A stretch of 64,000 nt of DNA from the NCBI GenBank assembly GCA_037892935.1, contig JAYXKI010000008.1, forward strand, positions 1,922,001 to 1,986,000, written 5' to 3'. The notes beneath the pieces are model-generated. The model was not told where the DNA came from. It did not search any database and saw only the letters and a program-made list of their open reading frames with translations. Within the stretch, counting starts at the first letter, position 1. The number at the start of each line of letters is the position of its first letter. This document shows positions 20,695 to 31,098 of the stretch, in pieces. A program made the translations under genes and the position numbers. This DNA comes from Phlebopus portentosus (lineage: Eukaryota > Basidiomycota > Agaricomycetes > Boletales > Boletinellaceae).

Positions 20695-23600
20695 ATGCCC
20701 CGAGTGAGCAAGGAGGTACAGAAAGAGCTCTGCTCGTGCAACTCGTGCTCACTTCACCTGAATTACGACGGTCGTCGTGGTGTTTATCGCCCAAGATATG
20801 CCCATGAAGCACACCAGTTACGCTCTCGATACCGTTCTTGCCCCTATCCACTTTCCGTACTGCCCTCGAATAGAGTTAAGCGAGGCAACCAACGCGTCGC
20901 GAGTGACCCCGTTGCCTTTGATGAGCTTTCTGTGTCTAGAGACAATGTCGACAGCGACGTACATATGAATGACATTAACGACGCAGACATCGACATGGAT
21001 AGGAATCTCGATGCAGACATAGTTATGGTTGGGATCAATGAGTCATCTGGAGACGAAGCTGGCGGTCTGGTCGAGGACATCGACGCGGAGGCGCACGCTA
21101 CGACTAGCTCGGAAGGTGGAGGGAATCCAGACATGACATGGACCAAGAACCGTCCGCGTGAAATTGACAATGGTCTGTCTTTCCCGCATAATGTGTTCTT
21201 ATCGATTATTAAACTCGTATGGCGTATATAGGTCATTATTTCGATTGGCCTACTGCCTCTGATCCTGAAATCGCCCAGACTGTCATGTTTATATCGGTGT
21301 TCTCGTCCCTCGTTTGGGGACTAAGCCGAATTTCTTCCGATGTGCTGTTGCAGCTATTGAAGGTCTTAATGTATGCAGCCCTGAGGCGAAACGAACCGAA
21401 ACATGATGCAATGTTCTTTACGAATGTAATTCCGAATGACTCGCGAACCATTCGCTCGAAGTATCGTCTCACCGGAGGCACAACCGTATTCGCCGTTTGT
21501 CCCATCTGCCATGCTACGTACAAGCCGGAGTACAAAGCAAAGTCTATCTATCCAGAGAAATGCACATATACTCCGTATGTCGGAGGAGAACAGTGCGGCG
21601 AGCAACTCTTGAACGCAGGCAATAAAGAACCGATCAAGAAGTTCGTTTATAACTCTGTACTGGATTTTTATCGGTGGGCTAGTTTCTCAGGACTGTACTG
21701 AGGCATCTCTGGATAAAGCCTGCGACGATTTGCGCCGTTCTTCGAGTGAGAGCTCTTCGCCGACTCGAGGTCCTTTCGAAGCTGAGTTCCTGCGAGATTT
21801 TCGTGGTCCTCGGTCTGATGCCCCCTTTTTTGAAACGAGCGATGAATTGCGGCTCGCATTTGCTTTGTCAGTCGATTTCTTCAATATCGAGGGAGTCCGA
21901 AGCGCCGCTGCACATGTTTCGTTCGGGGTTATTTCACTTGTTTGTCTCAATCTACCGGAGGATGTCAGATACAAGCACGAGAACATGTTTCTAGCCGGAG
22001 TAATTCCAGGTCCTGACGAACCTTCGCTTTCAGAGATAAACCATTATCTCCTTCCACTCATCGAAGAATTTCTGGAACTGTGGGATCCCGGGGTTCGTTT
22101 CGCACGAACGGCATCTGCCCCACGCGGACGTTTGGTCCGAGCTGCCATCGCCGTCGTTATATGTGATCTCCCTGCTGCTCGAAAGGTGGCCGGACTCCTG
22201 TCGCATGCCAGCACTGATTTCTTCTGTTCCTTGTGCAAATGCCCCAAGTGGATGATACATCGGATTGATAGGGACTTCGAGAGACGTGACCCCTCTGTTC
22301 TTCGGAGACAAGCGTTGGCGTGGCGCGAGGCTACTTCACGCGAACGGCAAGACACAATCACGGACAATTATGGTGTTCGATGGTCTGAGCTTTGGCGCCT
22401 TCCTTACTGGGATCCGTCAAAGCAACTCGTCGTCGATCCAATGCATTGCCTACTGCTGGGTTTGGTACACACTCACTTCGCAACCATTTTTCCTTTGACA
22501 TCCAAGGCGACGAAGGAGCCTGCTCCAGTACCACCGCCATTCGTGTTTAATTTTGAAATACCATTCGAAGAAGATGAACCGATCGAAGACTCTCACGACG
22601 AGCCCGACGACGGGCTCAGCAGCGAGCCGGGCAATGAGCCGATCGACGAGACGCGCGACATTCCTAGGAATGATGGCGATGGTATTACCTTGACTAGAAC
22701 CAACGTGCGCGACGCTTTGCAGCTTCGCAAGCTATTGCAGCGACCGGTGCATGGGCAGGACTTGCAAGAAGAAATGACGTATCTCGCAAATCAGTTGGTA
22801 AAAAAACGCAAACCCGCCCTCCTGTTCGTTTGGAAGTCGTTAAATTTGGACGAGTCCACGTTAGTCCTGGGACAAACAATACGAGGAGCATGTCCAGGGA
22901 GTGGTTATATCAAGATGGACTTCGCTTGGGCACTCACTGTTTGGGTACGTGAACTCTTTCTGAGAACTGAGCCAGGCTCACATTTTATCAGCGCTTTGCG
23001 CAGCCCTTACAATCTAATGAACCGGCGATCAAGTTAACGACGTTCGAGCTGTTTAATCACGTCCGAGATGTCATAAAGCGCACTTCGAGACCAACTTGGT
23101 TGCGCCCTGTACCGTACAATTTTGGCTACGCATCTGCCGGCAAGGTCAAAGCGGATGAATGGCGAATTCTCAGTACCGTATACTTACCGGTAGCGCTGGT
23201 TACATACTGCTTTTACTCCAACGAAGTCGACGGTGCGCACAAAGAACGTCTACAGGCTGTTGTAGATAATACGATGGATCTAGTGCAAGCCGTCACAGTT
23301 CTTTTCAAGAAGTCAACAAGCGAGCGAGAAACTACAGCCTATAAGCAGTACATTCGGAAGTATGTTATGAGCCTCCCATCAATCTACCCGAACGTTAGAT
23401 CTGTCCCGAACATGCATATGGCAAAGCATATTGCCGAGTTCCTGCCGCTTTTTGGTTCGGTTTATTCCTGGTGGTCGTTTCCGTTCGAACGCCTCATCGG
23501 GGTCCTTCAGAGCTTATCGATCAACAACAAGCTAGGTGGGCCTGTTTTCTTTTATTATGTCTACTTCATCCCTTTTTGACCGAGAGTTGCATAGGCGAAA

Positions 23601-24181
23601 TGGAGGGCACAATCCATAATACTTTCGTGGCTACGTCTAGACTAAAACAGCGGCTTTCGCGACCCAATTGTCCTCTCGGCGTGCAAGCCTGCTTAGCGGT
23701 CATTGACGGCGCATTGATGCAGAGATCCGCGCTCTCGTCTGAGTCAGTGGACTCAGATGAAAGCAACACGCCTGCTGAATTTCCGAAACTCGACATCGAG
23801 ATGTTGAAGACGCGTCCGGACGATAGGATAAAGAGGCGTAAATGGAATAATGTACAATACTCTATTCGCAGCTCCCATGAAGGGAACAGCCAGATTCTGT
23901 TCCGCCCGATGTACTCGACTGATCTGGTTCCAGCCTACATTCGAGACATTGAAGAGGGAGACGTACCCACGTTCGTCGTCCACCGCCTCCAACCTGCCGC
24001 CGATTTGCAATTCGATGCTTTCCACAGATATCCCGATTTTCCTGCCGTCATATATTCGAAAGATTGTTGTTCTGTACCGGAAACTATCGACGGCCGTGCG
24101 GTGCAGGGTCATTTCGCTGCCTTCCCTCTCGGGAAAAGAAATGTTGTGGTGCTTAGTCTGTTGAATTATTCTTCGGACTAA
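20695..24181 (+). pseudogene. Plavaka-type (CACTA-like) transposase, copy 1, one frameshift
   Basis: Exons are 20695-21172, 21232-22944, 22992-23535 and 23595-24181, with introns of 59, 47 and 59 nt. The N-terminus has the Cys/His pattern CSCNSCSLH and R.AHEAHQLRSR typical of Plavaka, then an acidic Asp-rich linker. The core shows CPICHATY, NLPEDVRYKHENMFLAGVIPG, PAARKVAGLLSH, C..CKCPK, PYWDPSKQLVVDPMHCLLLG and SVYSWWSFPFERLIG, all matching copy 2. The DPMH and GVIPG segments hold likely catalytic acids of the RNase H-like fold, which is family knowledge. Reading DFIGGLVSQ instead of DFYRWASF requires removing one T from the T5 run at 21665-21669. Otherwise the gene appears complete, so it is either recently broken or miscalled. 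Confidence 0.85.
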
Positions 24182-24251
24182 TTCGCCTCTGGTATATATT
24201 GTCTCTCTTTCCCCCATGCAGTTCGAAACATCCATTAGATTTGACTAACTA

Positions 24252-24373
24252 CAGGTGGGTAACAAAAGTGTTCGTCATCCCTGGTTTAGGGATTTGCATG
24301 CTTTATATGGCAGTATAAGCGTCAGATAACATCTCGCCAACTTCCTCATGTCGACACCTTTTCTACCCACCTG
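24252..24373. mobile_element. 122-bp MITE with CAGGTGGGTA ends and TA duplication
   Basis: The inverted ends CAGGTGGGTAACAAAAGTGTTCG and CGACACCTTTTCTACCCACCTG are flanked by TA on both sides, the target preferred by mariner/Tc1-like elements. It contains ATCCC-TGGTTT-AGGGAT (24277-24293), which resembles the GGTTTAA palindromes but has a shorter loop. CCCACCTGTA also occurs at 49476. It is too short to encode protein. Confidence 0.7.
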
Positions 24374-25030
24374 TATTTAGTTGTTCATTTTTTAATCTGC
24401 CCCTCTTGAAAAAACGGAGGAAGCTTCAGTTCAGAATACAAAAATCCCACGGTCCCTGTTTAGGCTCGTCGATCACATTTTGTAATTGACGTGCCATATG
24501 CGATGATCAGTGTCCGGCATCTCCCGCAGATCCTATCTAGGTATGACGATCTCATTATATGATCGACATGCCATACTTTGACCATCAGCAGGTCGCAACT
24601 GACAACCTTTCACACATTTTAATCTATCAAATGGGCCTTCGTTCAATTAAATTTCTGCTCCTTTTGTTTCTCTGTGAATATACTCTAATAATGGATAAGA
24701 AATTGTGGCTGCGAGAAATGCCTTTCTATTTTTCTATCTCGTAGAGCGAAGGGTGTAGCACCGGGACGTAACGATTGGAATAGCGTGACAAAGATCGAAG
24801 ATTACTTCCGGATTCGCTGGTCGCGGCTGTTCCAGCGCGAGGAAGTGCATAGCTCTGTCCAACATCGTTGCTCTCTTTGCGTCAATAGTCCTCAAGCAGA
24901 ACTCATCTACATCCCGGAACACTCTTTGATCACTCACGATCACAATTCGACGAGAAGGATACTTCAGATCGAAGCTCATCCATGGTAAGCTACACCAATC
25001 ATTCGATCTTGCGCCTACGTTAACGATTCT
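24374..25030. other. Spacer, no confident gene
   Basis: Open frames on both strands (61-102 codons) lack recognisable motifs. The stretch before 25030 may contain an upstream exon of the small gene that follows, but no start can be chosen. Confidence 0.4.
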
Positions 25031-25425
25031 AGCAGACGACATTCGATAACCGCACGGACGATCAATTCTTCGATTCCAGTCGCCTTCAAACGGTGAGCCA
25101 TAACCTCACGCATTTTTTCGGCGACTCATTAGCTGTCAGGTATATGAGAACAGAGAGGTCCGGTACTTCGTCTCGTACCAAAACATTGACTTCGCGATGG
25201 AAGACGTGGGTATGGGTGTGGTTGAAGAAGTTCGCCGTTTGGATCTGCGCCGCGAGGGAAGCTTGGTGAAGAAGCTGTATCGGGGAGCAAAGGTGAGTTT
25301 CGATGCTTGATTGCAGTTCCGTTGGTGACAAATGGGGAACGTTCCCAGAAACGTTTTGTCAAATTCTTCAGTGCCATTTCATCCCGCTTCTGAGTCCCGT
25401 ATGTCTGAGTTTAGTTTGATAGTTG
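25030..25425 (+). CDS. Possible exon set of an uncharacterised gene (partial)
   Basis: Three segments join in one frame through GT-AG introns: FDNRTDDQFFDSSRLQT, then (after 25141) VYENREVRYFVSYQNIDF to REGSLVKKLYRGAK, then a short tail ending soon after 25400. Good splice signals (GTGAGC...CTGTCAG, GTGAGTTTCG...CTTCAG) and the balanced composition favour real coding sequence. The start is not found. I recognise no family. Confidence 0.35.
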
Positions 25426-25565
25426 CATAACCGTCTGTGCCCTCAAAGTGTAGTCTAGCCTGAGCCTTTCTGTGAATAAACCCGAATATTTCAGTCATAC
25501 GCTATTTAACTTGACTTTACCGCGACGCTATACACTTTCTCTATCGTGCGAGAATCGAGCCTAGG

Positions 25566-25905
25566 GTGCACGCGACGCAATATTCCGTCTTGAAACAAGG
25601 TCCAGCTGAGCAATTTGCGCAAGCACAAGCACAAGCACAAGCACAAGCACTGTTCCCTTGCAACATGTGTCCTCGGGTTTTAGTTCAACGTACCGGCTCC
25701 GGATGCACAAGAATATCCAGTTTGTTTCCATTATCTCAAAAGAGAAAGATACTGACTGCCTTCAGTTTGAATAAATACCCTTGTCCGGTGTGTGGTCGAG
25801 CGTTCGGCAGACCTAGGCAACGCGATAATCACCTGTTTGTCCAGTAAGTCATTGACTTCAATTTTGTCTTACGATGGTAGCGTGGACGAAAGCATTTGAC
25901 TTCGA
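25566..25905 (+). pseudogene. Three-finger C2H2 gene family, copy 1 (truncated, frameshifted)
   Basis: A QA dipeptide repeat (QAQAQAQAQA) precedes finger 1 (FPCNMCPRVF). Adding one base to the T4 run near 25677-25680 restores SSTYRLRMHKNIH, a C-x2-C-x12-H-x3-H finger. The intron (GTTTGT...CTTCAG) splits the last His codon. Finger 2 (YPCPVCGRAFGRPRQRDNHLFVH) again ends in a His codon split by a GTAAGT intron. Finger 3, present in the paralogs, is not recognisable. It is probably a dead copy. Confidence 0.65.
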
Positions 25906-26088
25906 TTCGGAACACAATATAAGGTATGCAGGTGTTACAAGCAATTTCTCAACTTTTACAGATGTCCGACTCATTATTTCCCCTCTATTCGAGCAAATCA
26001 ACGCGGCCTCGAGGGTCGTTCTTGACTTTTCCGGTCTTTCCTATGCAGATTTGAACTCAATCGAAATAGTAGAAAGGAAAGAGACTTA

Positions 26089-26374
26089 CCTTGGCACGCT
26101 TTTTCTCTTCCTCTCTCTCCTTTCTCTCTTTCTTCTCGTGCTCCTTCAATGTCTTCTTGAACGCTTTTCTATAGTGCCCGCCGAACTTCATGTGACTGTT
26201 TTTCGCCTCGAACGATATCGATTTTTTAGTATAATGACATCAATCAAAGTCATTTGTGTTCACCGACGCAGTCCCCTCAAGTTTGATAGGAGCGCCCGCA
26301 GCGACTGCACGGCGAGCAGCCTCACGTTGAGCCTCCTCCCGCTGCTTCACGGCCTTAGACATCGTGTTGCCCAT
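26089..26374 (-). CDS. Small Lys/Glu-rich protein with N-myristoylation-like start
   Basis: Begins MGNTMSKAVKQREEAQREAA. After an intron (GTGAAC...TTCGAG, about 57 nt) it continues AKNSHMKFGGHYRKAFKKTL and a long Lys/Glu/Arg helix. A GTAAGT donor at 26088 shows another exon should follow. MG-x-x-x-S followed by Lys fits the N-myristoylation consensus, suggesting a membrane-attached coiled-coil protein. A paralog with the same layout lies at 35208-35520, also on the minus strand. The function is unknown and the 3' end is unresolved. Confidence 0.5.
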
Positions 26375-26399
26375 CTTGTACCGGATGCGATATAAGGTT

Positions 26400-27305
26400 C
26401 GACGATTGGAGATGAAGGGGGCTCTGGTGTGTGCAAAGGACGAATCGAGCTGCTAGGAGCTGAACCACGTACACGCGTCTGGCCTTCGAGTGCCGGTGTC
26501 GTCAGTTAGACAGTAGTAAGGTGAAGTAGTAACGTGATTTGTCTATGACTTACGCGGCTAGGTTTTGTCTTTACTTCCTGACGAGTTTCTCTTCAGTGTA
26601 TCTGGAACAGGTGTGCTGATCGTGCAGTGGTACAGGACGACGACGACAACGGACACGCAACGTAGAACTGCGCAGCGAGCTGCCGAATCGGGACAACGTG
26701 CTCAAGCATACACGAACAAACAAAATCGTATAACTAGACACGACAACATCTGTGTGCTCTTTCCTCGATCTCTTCATGAGCAAAGGAGTACTCTGTATGA
26801 TTACAATTCACCGTGCTCAAACTGAAAAGATCTATTCAATATGTTCTATTTTTAGACTTATCTCGCTAGGGCCGAGATGCGGCGAGGACGGCAATTATAT
26901 CAGCGAAATCTGTGATTGTAATCAACGGGCTTTCAAGTGATGACCAATCCTCCATGATTCCATCAAGAGTGCTTTGCTTTTATCAATAAATTGGTCGTGT
27001 GATCAATCTCATCCAACACAACAGAATTTCAATTACAATTTATATGGGAATTTGTTGGTCACGTGATTCAAAATTTCAAATCCCTCGTCCCGGTCGTATC
27101 GAACTGGACGCTACGAAGTGCAAACGGGAGCACTTGATCAGGTACTGATTTCTTCTAGCAACAGCAAAAAGCCTTGCATTTGCAGCCAACTCTCGTACTG
27201 CACCACCACCAGACTGCTTCTAGCCCTCCAGCCTTCAACTCTTCATCGTTTTCCTCGACAATTGATATTCTGGCTTCTTTTGACTCAATCTTTGTAGTTC
27301 TTCGG
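26400..27305. other. Spacer, no confident gene
   Basis: No supported gene. The segment near 26670 (GCGCAGCGAGCTGCCGAATCGGGA) resembles CACAGCGAGCTGCCGAATTCGGAT near 35920, downstream of the paralog of the preceding gene. Some flanking sequence was therefore duplicated with it. Confidence 0.4.
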
Positions 27306-27680
27306 CGTCTCGTTCATCTTCTGAGTCTAAATCGAGGTCTGAGTTCGCATCGCAAAACCCTTCCTCTGTGAGTTTTTCCTCTTCTCGTTCGAGCATTTCT
27401 ATCTTATATCTACTTCTGAAGCTCTCGTGAGTCGTGTTTAATCTTCGGTCTGATTTTGTCGCCATTCACGTTAACTTCTTTCTCTTTTGATCTAGTACGT
27501 CTGCCGTTCATCTTCCGAGTCTAAGTCGAGGTCTGAGTTCGCATCGTAAACCCCTTTTCCTCGTCTCGTTCGAGTATTTCTATCTTACATCCACTTCTGA
27601 AGCTCTCGTGAGTCGTGCTTAACCTTTGATCTGATTTTGTCGCCATTCACGTTAACTCCTTTCTCTTTTGATCTAGTGCA
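27306..27680. repeat. Approximately 194-bp tandem duplication upstream of zinc-finger copy 2
   Basis: Two copies (starts near 27311 and 27505) share CGTTCATCTTC.GAGTCTAA, GAGGTCTGAGTTCGCATCG, ATTTCTATCTTA.ATC, GAAGCTCTCGTGAGTCGTG and GATTTTGTCGCCATTCACG. The second copy ends about 20 bp before the ATG of the zinc-finger gene, so the duplicated unit probably contains its 5' leader or promoter. Minus-strand open frames across it are incidental. Confidence 0.8.
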
Positions 27681-27702
27681 TCTCTTGACATCTTCTGAAA
27701 AG

Positions 27703-28588
27703 ATGAACAACTTCAATCTCCTTGATGGGCAGTATGGAGCACAGGTGCGTTTTCAAGTCTGATAGTATGCATTTCAAAGAAACTTATGATTCTGTATCCA
27801 TGTTTTTGCCTACTTGAATTGATATTCCGCTCAGGTGAACAATTTGCTTCTGTTGCAGCAGGCAGCTCTTTTCGTGGAGGCCGGAGGTCAGGCTGTCGAG
27901 GTCGAAGGTCAGGTTGTGGAGGCCGAAGGTCAGGCTGTCGAAGCCGAAGGTCAGGCTGTGGTCGAAGGTCAGGCTGTCGAAGCCGAAGGTCAGGCTGTGG
28001 AGGCCGAAGGTCAGGCTGTCGAAGCCGAAGGTCAGGCTGTGGAGGCCGAAGGTCAGGCTGTCGAGGCCGGAGGTCAGGCTGTCGAAGCCGAAGGTCAGGC
28101 TGTCGAAGCCGAAGGTCAGGCTGTCGAAGCCGAAGGTCAGGCTGTCGAAGCCGAAGGTCAGGCTGTCGAGGCCGGAGGTCAGGCTGTCGAAGCCGAAGGT
28201 CAGGCTGTCGAAGCTCAAGTGCCGCAACCAGCTCCAGCCGAATTCCATTGCATCTACTGCAACGAAGTTTTCGGCAGGGCATATACTCTCAGAATGCATA
28301 TGAACATTCAGTAAGTCTCCATTCTTTCCAACATAAATTTCTAACTTCTTTCCAGCAAAAATAAATATACTTGTGAGCATTGCGGCCGAAACTTTACCAG
28401 AGCACGCTCGCTTGTCAATCATCAATTCGTCCAGTAAGTATATTTTTCACCCTAATACCGAATCGCACTCATAGCTTTTCAGCACGAATCAAAAGCTATA
28501 CACCTGCACACATCCTGGTTGTGGCAGGACGTATCAGCACGACAGCTCGAGGCGTGCGCACGAACGAGATGCGCACGGTGGGAATTAA
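27703..28588 (+). CDS. Three-finger C2H2 protein with heptapeptide repeat, copy 2
   Basis: Exons are 27703-27744, 27835-28310, 28356-28433 and 28483-28588, and the gene is intact. It begins MNNFNLLDGQYGAQ, then LLLLQQAAL and 16 tandem VEAEGQA-type heptapeptides. Three C2H2 fingers follow: FHCIYCNEVFGRAYTLRMHMNIH, YTCEHCGRNFTRARSLVNHQ-FVH and a C-x4-C finger with H-x4-H. The terminal His codons of fingers 1 and 2 are each CA|C, split by an intron, so every finger has its own exon. The protein is about 230 residues and is probably a nuclear DNA- or RNA-binding protein. Paralogs lie at 25.6, 37.0, 40.1 and 42.5 kb. The acidic repeat is unique to this copy. Confidence 0.8.
27874..28213 (+). repeat. 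21-bp minisatellite encoding VEAEGQA
   Basis: Sixteen units of the 21-mer GTCGAAGCCGAAGGTCAGGCT lie in frame. One unit is shortened by three bases, and a few units have GAGGCCGGAGG in place of GAAGCCGAAGG. The variants (GTGGAGGCC versus GTCGAAGCC) alternate in places, indicating expansion of dimers. The unit contains no stop in any frame, which explains the long open frames on both strands. Confidence 0.9.
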
Positions 28589-28779
28589 ATACCTGCTTCG
28601 AGCCGTCTCGGAATAATCAAGTCTCTTTGATTCGCTTGATAATTGTTTTGTGGTGTTGTTTTCAACGTCGTATCTTGCTTTGCCTCTGTACACGCGTAAA
28701 TTGTTGTCCGATCGATTTGGTAGTCATACGACAAGCAATAATGTAAATTTGGTCTATTATCATTCTTGCACGTTCGCAG

Positions 28780-28845
28780 TCTACGTTGACAGATGTCGAT
28801 GATGGGATACCTCAAGCTCTACAAAAGTCTGTTCGACCCGCCTGT
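28780..28845 (+). pseudogene. RPB1: Minute RPB1 fragment
   Basis: TGGGATACCTCAAGCTCTAC and the following AAAAGTCTGTTCGACCCG encode GIPQALQKSVRP. The RPB1 segment GIPQA.QKS.R recurs at 29540 and 48350. The flanks are unrelated, so this is a separate tiny copy just upstream of the larger fragment. Confidence 0.6.
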
Positions 28846-28959
28846 CGTGCTCGACAAGCTCGACGTGTTCACGTGATGCATTTCACGTGCCAACGGACTT
28901 GCAATTATTGAATTAAATTCGCGATCGATTCCTCAAAGTCGGTCACTCATGATCGCAAA

Positions 28960-29776
28960 GGGAAAATGGTGTTCGGTTCGAAGCTGATGCTTAACTGCTC
29001 AATCTGATGAAGCCGATGGTTCAGAGCCACCCAAGTTCTCAAACCGGGACAATGGTGATTATGGGCACGTTCGGCCACATATTCGGAAGAAGCGTTGTTT
29101 CCGCGAGACAAGAGGTCGAAGAGTGATGACGATTGAGAGTTCAAGGTAGCACTACTGGATAAATGTCCCTTCGCGGCCGTCGAGGACTTAAACCTTTTGA
29201 GAAAAATCTCGGACACTGATCTTGTTTTACTAGTATTCGGGCTATCAGAAGAATACGCGCGTCCAGGCTGTATGATTCTTACTATTCTCCTCCAGTTCGT
29301 CCGAGCATTTCCACCGATGGTGGAGCCTTGCGCAGTCGGGACGAATTGACGTTCAAGTCGGACGCCATCATAAAAGCGTCCGCGAATGTACGCAAATGTG
29401 ATGAGGAAGGAGCTCCGGTCCATGTAATATCTGAGTCTGAGCAGTTGCTCCAGGTAAGCAATCAGATATGTGGTAAGAGACCGCTTACCATGTTATGTCC
29501 AGTTCCACGTCGCCATATACATGGACAACGACATTGCTGGGATACCTCAAGCTCCACAAAAGTCTGGCTGATCCGTCAAAGCTATTCGCGCTCGTTTACA
29601 GTAAAAGGCAAGGAGGGTCGCCTGCGTGATGACTTGATGGAGAAACATGCCGCTTTTTCGGCACGTACTGTCATCACCGGAGGCCTGGACTTTGACGGAG
29701 TTGGCATGTCGAAGAACATGGCCATGACTCTCACGTACCAAGAAAGGAGGAGCGTCTTGATTGACGTTCTTGGGTA
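28960..29776 (+). pseudogene. RPB1: RPB1 fragment b
   Basis: Homology to the fragment at 47.7 kb starts at GGAAAATGGTG (GKMV). It runs through the region of [11 protein letters not shown] and ILTVLPPPVRPS into DDLTYKSDAIIKASANVR-like sequence, then SEQLLQ. A retained GTAAGC...CCAG intron follows at about 29453-29511, then FHVAIYMDNDIAGIPQA and FSARTVITGG. These are the clamp and cleft residues before the active site of RNA polymerase II subunit 1. Multiple indels shift frame (for example KLML instead of EADV), so no protein results. The intron shows copying at DNA level. Confidence 0.8.
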
Positions 29777-30147
29777 GTCTAGAAAACTATGTGATCAGAA
29801 GGTATTCAAATTAAGATCTTGCTGTCGAGCTCACCTGCGATGCGTTGACCGTAAGCGTTGGAGCTCTGGAAACTTCTTTTTGACCTATCGTAACGAAGTA
29901 TTGAGTGATTCACTAAAACTCAGACGGTAGGAACGGCACTTACACGCCTGATTGCTTTCTTCAGAGCATCTCCATCTTAAAATGATATAACCTGAATTGT
30001 ATCGAGGTACTTATTGATCAAACGATGGATATATTTCTAGCATAGGAAGAGTCAGACTGATACAAGTGAAGGGAGGGGTAAACTTACCTTCAGTTTCAAG
30101 AAGCTCGTCTTGTCCCAACCGAAGTCCCCGGGCGCATTCTTTAAGGA
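29777..30147. other. Spacer, no gene seen
   Basis: About 370 bp between the RPB1 fragment and the minus-strand fragment. I see no recognisable feature. Confidence 0.4.
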
Positions 30148-30474
30148 CTAGCCGCCCCTGTTCGACATTGCGGCCTCACCAGAAGATTTCGAAAACAGGG
30201 ATGAAGACGATGACGACGAAGATGTTGTTGACTCCGCATCCGAACTATCATCCGCGTCCATTTGGTCCGGCATATCCACATCTGAGCTACCGGTAGGAGA
30301 ATCGGCAGAATACGAGCATGACTCTTCTTCTGAATCATCTCTTGTCAGAGGCGCGTCTTGCGGGTCGCGGCGTTCTCTGCGAATGCGAATAGAGTTGGGA
30401 GGTATGATGAGGCAGGATGCGAAAGGTTGCCGATTACGGTCGACTTTCTTTTGCGCTTGTAGGAATATCGCCAT
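30148..30474 (-). pseudogene. 5' part of a paralog of the 15.4 kb gene
   Basis: The frame begins MAIFLQAQKKVDRNRQPF and passes an Asp/Ser/Glu-rich stretch (DVDMPDQMDADDSSDAE, then eight Ser). It ends SLFSKSSGEAAMSNRGG, which matches SLIRKPPGEVGRPGRGG in the 15397 gene. The rest of that gene is absent. As at 15.4 kb, a pair of GGTTTAA palindromes lies upstream (higher coordinates), so the promoter region moved with the coding piece. Confidence 0.55.
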
Positions 30475-30587
30475 AAATAACCTACCATGGCCTTACCAAA
30501 GAGCCAAAGCTGGCTATTGTCTCTGACAAAAAGACAAATGAGCCTTCACACCAGGCGGTGGGACAATGAGTCCAGCAAGCGGCCAGA

Positions 30588-30661
30588 GAGCACCAGCTAA
30601 ACCAGGACTCCTTCTGTAACGTACACATCCCCACATGAGAGCTCTAGTTAAACCAGAGCTC
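30588..30661. promoter_or_regulatory. Two GGTTTAA palindromes upstream of the 30.1-30.5 kb fragment
   Basis: Sites at 30588-30610 (GAG-CACCAGCTAAACCAGGA-CTC, weak arms) and 30639-30661 (GAGCTCT-AGTTAAACC-AGAGCTC, perfect 7-bp arms). On the minus strand the second reads GGTTTAACT like the sites at 14.9-15.0 kb, but with completely different arms. Confidence 0.6.
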
Positions 30662-30950
30662 CCGCTATCTGCCAGGAGACACATGTGCGCGTACGACAAG
30701 TAGATGGTTTGGTCATCGGCTGGCACGCGATCGTGACGCGTTTTAGGACAGTGATTTTGATCACGTGCTGATCGATTCTTTGTAGGGGCCCGGGGGACAA
30801 TGAGCTAGCCTTGACTGCGGATCCTCGACTTTGACCACCACGAGTGTATTTAAAGGCCAGATTCTGGGATGGCCTTGCACCGCAGCCATAGTCTTTGTTT
30901 GACTGGGACAACCAACTTCAGAAAGAGAGGAAGCGCGATTTAATCGTAAA

Positions 30951-31093
30951 TTCCTCAGACTCTGTCGCTTGGATCCCACACTCCCTCACTGCTTGAATCC
31001 CTAATTCCTCAGACCCGTTCGCCACTTGGATCCCCTTCTCCCTCGTTGCCTGAATTCCTAGTTCCCCAAGTTCCTCATTATTTGGATCCTTTG
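30951..31093. repeat. Approximately 57-bp tandem repeat (2.5 copies)
   Basis: The unit is built on TTCCTCAGAC...CTTGGATCCC...CTCCCT...TGAATYCCTARTTCC, with TTGGATCC recurring at about 57-bp spacing. It lies directly before the first coding exon of Plavaka copy 2, where copy 1 has its Cys/His N-terminus. On the minus strand it gives a periodic GIQA frame that I regard as incidental. Confidence 0.65.
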
Positions 31094-31098
31094 AGCGT

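Noticed and set aside
25874..26395. 173-codon plus-strand frame with a Leu-rich membrane-like stretch
   Set aside because: The Leu/Phe/Ser stretch is the complement of the Lys/Glu helix of the minus-strand small gene, whose paralog at 35.2 kb confirms the minus strand.
27713..28425. Long open frames on both strands across the 27.9-28.2 kb repeat (up to 213 codons)
   Set aside because: The 21-bp unit contains no stop in any frame, so all frames stay open. Only the frame joined to the three zinc fingers by good introns is supported.
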